From: Candidatus Sumerlaeota bacterium
Lineage (GTDB): Bacteria > Sumerlaeota > Sumerlaeia > MVZB01 > JAJFLK01
Reading direction: 5' to 3'
Assembly: GCA_021772735.1 (NCBI GenBank)
Contig: JAJFLK010000366.1
Location: forward strand, 1 to 8,245
DNA: 8,245 nucleotides
Below, one piece after another: positions 7,133 to 8,245 of the stretch. The first letter of the stretch is position 1. Each line of letters opens with the position of its first letter. The notes below the pieces were generated by a model. It saw only the letters and a list, made by a program, of their open reading frames with translations. It was not told the origin of the DNA and did not search any database. The position numbers and the translations under genes are program-made.

Positions 7133-7908
7133 GAATCCTTCTCGCCTTCCCAGTTCTGCGCAAGTTCGTAATCCTCGGGCCGGCCGACGTCGAGCCAGCG
7201 GCCTTCGTATGGCAGCGACTGCACGGGTCGCCCTTCCTTGAGCAAGCGATGCATCAGCTGGTCGAACCCATAGGGCCGGCCCTTGCGGATGAATTCGAGG
7301 CACTCGGCATTCAGGGCATAGATGCCCATCGAGACGTGATAGGGGAGCGTGGGTTTCTCCGTGAAGCGAGTCACGCGTTGCGTATTGGCGTCGAAGTCCA
7401 GCACGCCGTAATCGACTTTGAGGCGCCGGGCGTAGGTCGCGACGGTCAGCGCCGCCCCGGCCTTGCGGTGGGCGTTGAAAACATCGGCCGGGTCCAGGTC
7501 GGTCAGGATATCGCCATTCATCACCAGGAAATTCTCGCCCAACTCGCCCGCGTACGCCAGCGGCCCCATGGTCGAGAGCGGCTTGGTCTCGACCAGATAA
7601 TCCAGCTCGACGCCCCACTTGCGCCCATCGCCGAAGTAGGCCCGGATCAGCTCGGCCAGATGCCCGACGCAGAGCGTCACCCGGCGGAATCCACTCTTGC
7701 GCAGGCTGCGCAGGACGTATTCCAGGATCGGCCGCTCGCCGATCGGGACGAGCGGCTTGGGCAGAAGCGTGGTATATGGCCGCAGGCGCGTTCCCTTGCC
7801 GCCGGCCAGCACGATCGCCCGGGTGCCGCGCGGAACTTTGCGGCTTGCGCCGCGCACCGGTTTCTTCGCCTTGGAGGTGGCGCTGGGCTTTTTCGGTCTG
7901 CTTGCCAT
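7129..7908 (-). CDS. NDP-sugar nucleotidyltransferase (sugar-1-phosphate type)
   Basis: This should join a sugar 1-phosphate to an NTP, giving an NDP-sugar and pyrophosphate, in the cytosol as a feeder for glycan synthesis. The 259 residues start with a Lys/Arg-rich stretch of about 30, followed by the signature AIVLAGGKGTRLRPY (31-45), LPKP (49-52), the metal-binding NGD (131-133), FTEKP (182-186) and WLDVGRPEDYE (238-248). It ends after the Rossmann-like domain, with no left-handed beta-helix, as in mannose- or heptose-1-phosphate guanylyltransferases and short glucose-1-phosphate thymidylyltransferases; the substrate cannot be decided. The ATG at 7908 is chosen because GGAGAG lies just upstream (plus strand 7911-7916); an in-frame GTG at 7923 would add five residues. 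It is the first gene of the unit leading to hemB and is divergent from a glycosyltransferase gene, which suits a surface-polysaccharide role. Confidence 0.93.
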   Translation of the reverse strand: MASRPKKPSATSKAKKPVRGASRKVPRGTRAIVLAGGKGTRLRPYTTLLPKPLVPIGERPILEYVLRSLRKSGFRRVTLCVGHLAELIRAYFGDGRKWGVELDYLVETKPLSTMGPLAYAGELGENFLVMNGDILTDLDPADVFNAHRKAGAALTVATYARRLKVDYGVLDFDANTQRVTRFTEKPTLPYHVSMGIYALNAECLEFIRKGRPYGFDQLMHRLLKEGRPVQSLPYEGRWLDVGRPEDYELAQNWEGEKDS

Positions 7909-7976
7909 TTCTCTCCGCTTCACTCTAAGGCTCGTGTCGCACGCTGGCTAATCCCGTGGCGCGCGCTTCGGGCGAT

Positions 7977-8004
7977 ATGCTAGCGTTTCGAACTCGATGC
8001 GCAA
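7977..8004 (-). promoter_or_regulatory. Possible sigma70-type promoter for the nucleotidyltransferase-hemB unit
   Basis: On the minus strand TTGCGC (8004-7999) and TAGCAT (7982-7977) are spaced by 16 bases, each matching four of six consensus positions. Transcription would begin near 7970, leaving a leader of about 60 bases. The match is weak and rests on position in the divergent gap. Confidence 0.25.
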
Positions 8005-8068
8005 CAAAAGGCGTGACCCAACGCTCGATGGAGCGAAAATACGCGCAAGTCCCTGATTCTTCAATTCG

Positions 8069-8095
8069 TTGACCGATTGAGAGATTTTTCATATT
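8069..8095 (+). promoter_or_regulatory. Possible promoter very close to the glycosyltransferase start
   Basis: TTGACC (8069-8074) is followed after 15 bases by CATATT (8090-8095), which matches four of six -10 positions. A start of transcription near 8102 would fall on the proposed TTG start codon, implying a leaderless or nearly leaderless message, or that this match is spurious. The spacing is shorter than ideal. Confidence 0.2.
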
Positions 8096-8098
8096 CCT

Positions 8099-8245
8099 TT
8101 GGCACCAATCGCCCCCATCACCCGCATTGTCCTGACGCTGCCCGCGTATAATGAGGCAGCGGTGATCGGCGAGCTACTGGACCAGGCCGCCGCCGAGCTG
8201 AGCAGGATCGGCTTGGAGTGGAATATTCTCATCGTTGACGACGGT
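8099..8245 (+). CDS. Family 2 glycosyltransferase, N-terminal fragment
   Basis: The first 49 residues of a GT-A fold glycosyltransferase, which would transfer a sugar from an NDP-sugar to a lipid or polysaccharide acceptor at the cytoplasmic face of the membrane. Visible are the first strand with LTLPAYNEAAVIGELL and the nucleotide-binding end of the second strand, ILIVDDG, where the window stops. This resembles the dolichyl-phosphate-mannose-synthase-like branch (GT2). The catalytic DxD and any membrane segments lie beyond. The frame has a stop at 8078-8080 and no ATG or GTG before the conserved motif; TTG at 8099 is the best start, although no good ribosome-binding site precedes it. The gene is divergent from the nucleotidyltransferase, with which it may share a glycan pathway. 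Confidence 0.85.
   Translation, partial: MAPIAPITRIVLTLPAYNEAAVIGELLDQAAAELSRIGLEWNILIVDDG

Noticed and set aside
7133..7618. Upstream extension of the small membrane protein frame into the nucleotidyltransferase gene
   Set aside because: Translation of this part is an Arg-rich out-of-frame reading of the nucleotidyltransferase; only the part from the ATG at 7132 is kept.
8099..8116. TTGGCACCAATCGCCCCC as a sigma54 promoter
   Set aside because: TGGCAC fits the -24 box, but no TTGC follows at the right distance and the site lies within the glycosyltransferase coding start.

Overview
The window reads as chromosomal DNA of a GC-rich Gram-negative bacterium. Codons mostly end in G or C, there is a large multi-domain hybrid sensor kinase, HemB is of the three-cysteine zinc type, and the intergenic gaps are roomy. 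This would fit a deltaproteobacterium-like lineage (Myxococcota, Bdellovibrionota, Binatota and similar), but nothing here fixes the taxon. I see no phage, transposon, CRISPR, tRNA or rRNA sequence.

Layout. 1-981 (+): the 3' part of a DEAD-box RNA helicase with a DETD motif II and a Ser/Arg repeat tail, followed by two hairpin terminators (984-1020 and 1031-1066). 1164-2057 (+): an OppC/DppC-type peptide ABC transporter permease with no partner genes beside it. 2146-5355 (-): a 1069-residue hybrid histidine kinase facing the permease gene (TM, periplasmic sensor, TM, PAS, HisKA, HATPase, two REC, HPt). 5356-5732: a 377-base gap without a convincing gene, holding inverted repeats that cannot all fold at once. 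5733-7908 (-): a tight three-gene unit read from right to left, consisting of an NDP-sugar nucleotidyltransferase, an unrecognised 132-residue membrane protein and hemB. 7909-8098: a divergent intergenic region with weak promoter-like matches both ways. 8099-8245 (+): the start of a family 2 glycosyltransferase that runs off the window.

How they work together. The three-gene unit is joined by an ATGA overlap and then a TGATG overlap, so translation of hemB is probably coupled to the small membrane gene and that gene to the nucleotidyltransferase. The nucleotidyltransferase and the divergent glycosyltransferase both suit surface glycan synthesis; why haem synthesis shares their transcript is unclear. 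The kinase carries a complete His-Asp-His-type relay in one chain, but its output regulator is not in the window. No obvious new defence or mobile system is present. The most interesting points are the coupled unknown membrane protein, the competing repeats between hemB and the kinase, a repeated 9-mer and the helicase's unusual motif II and tail.
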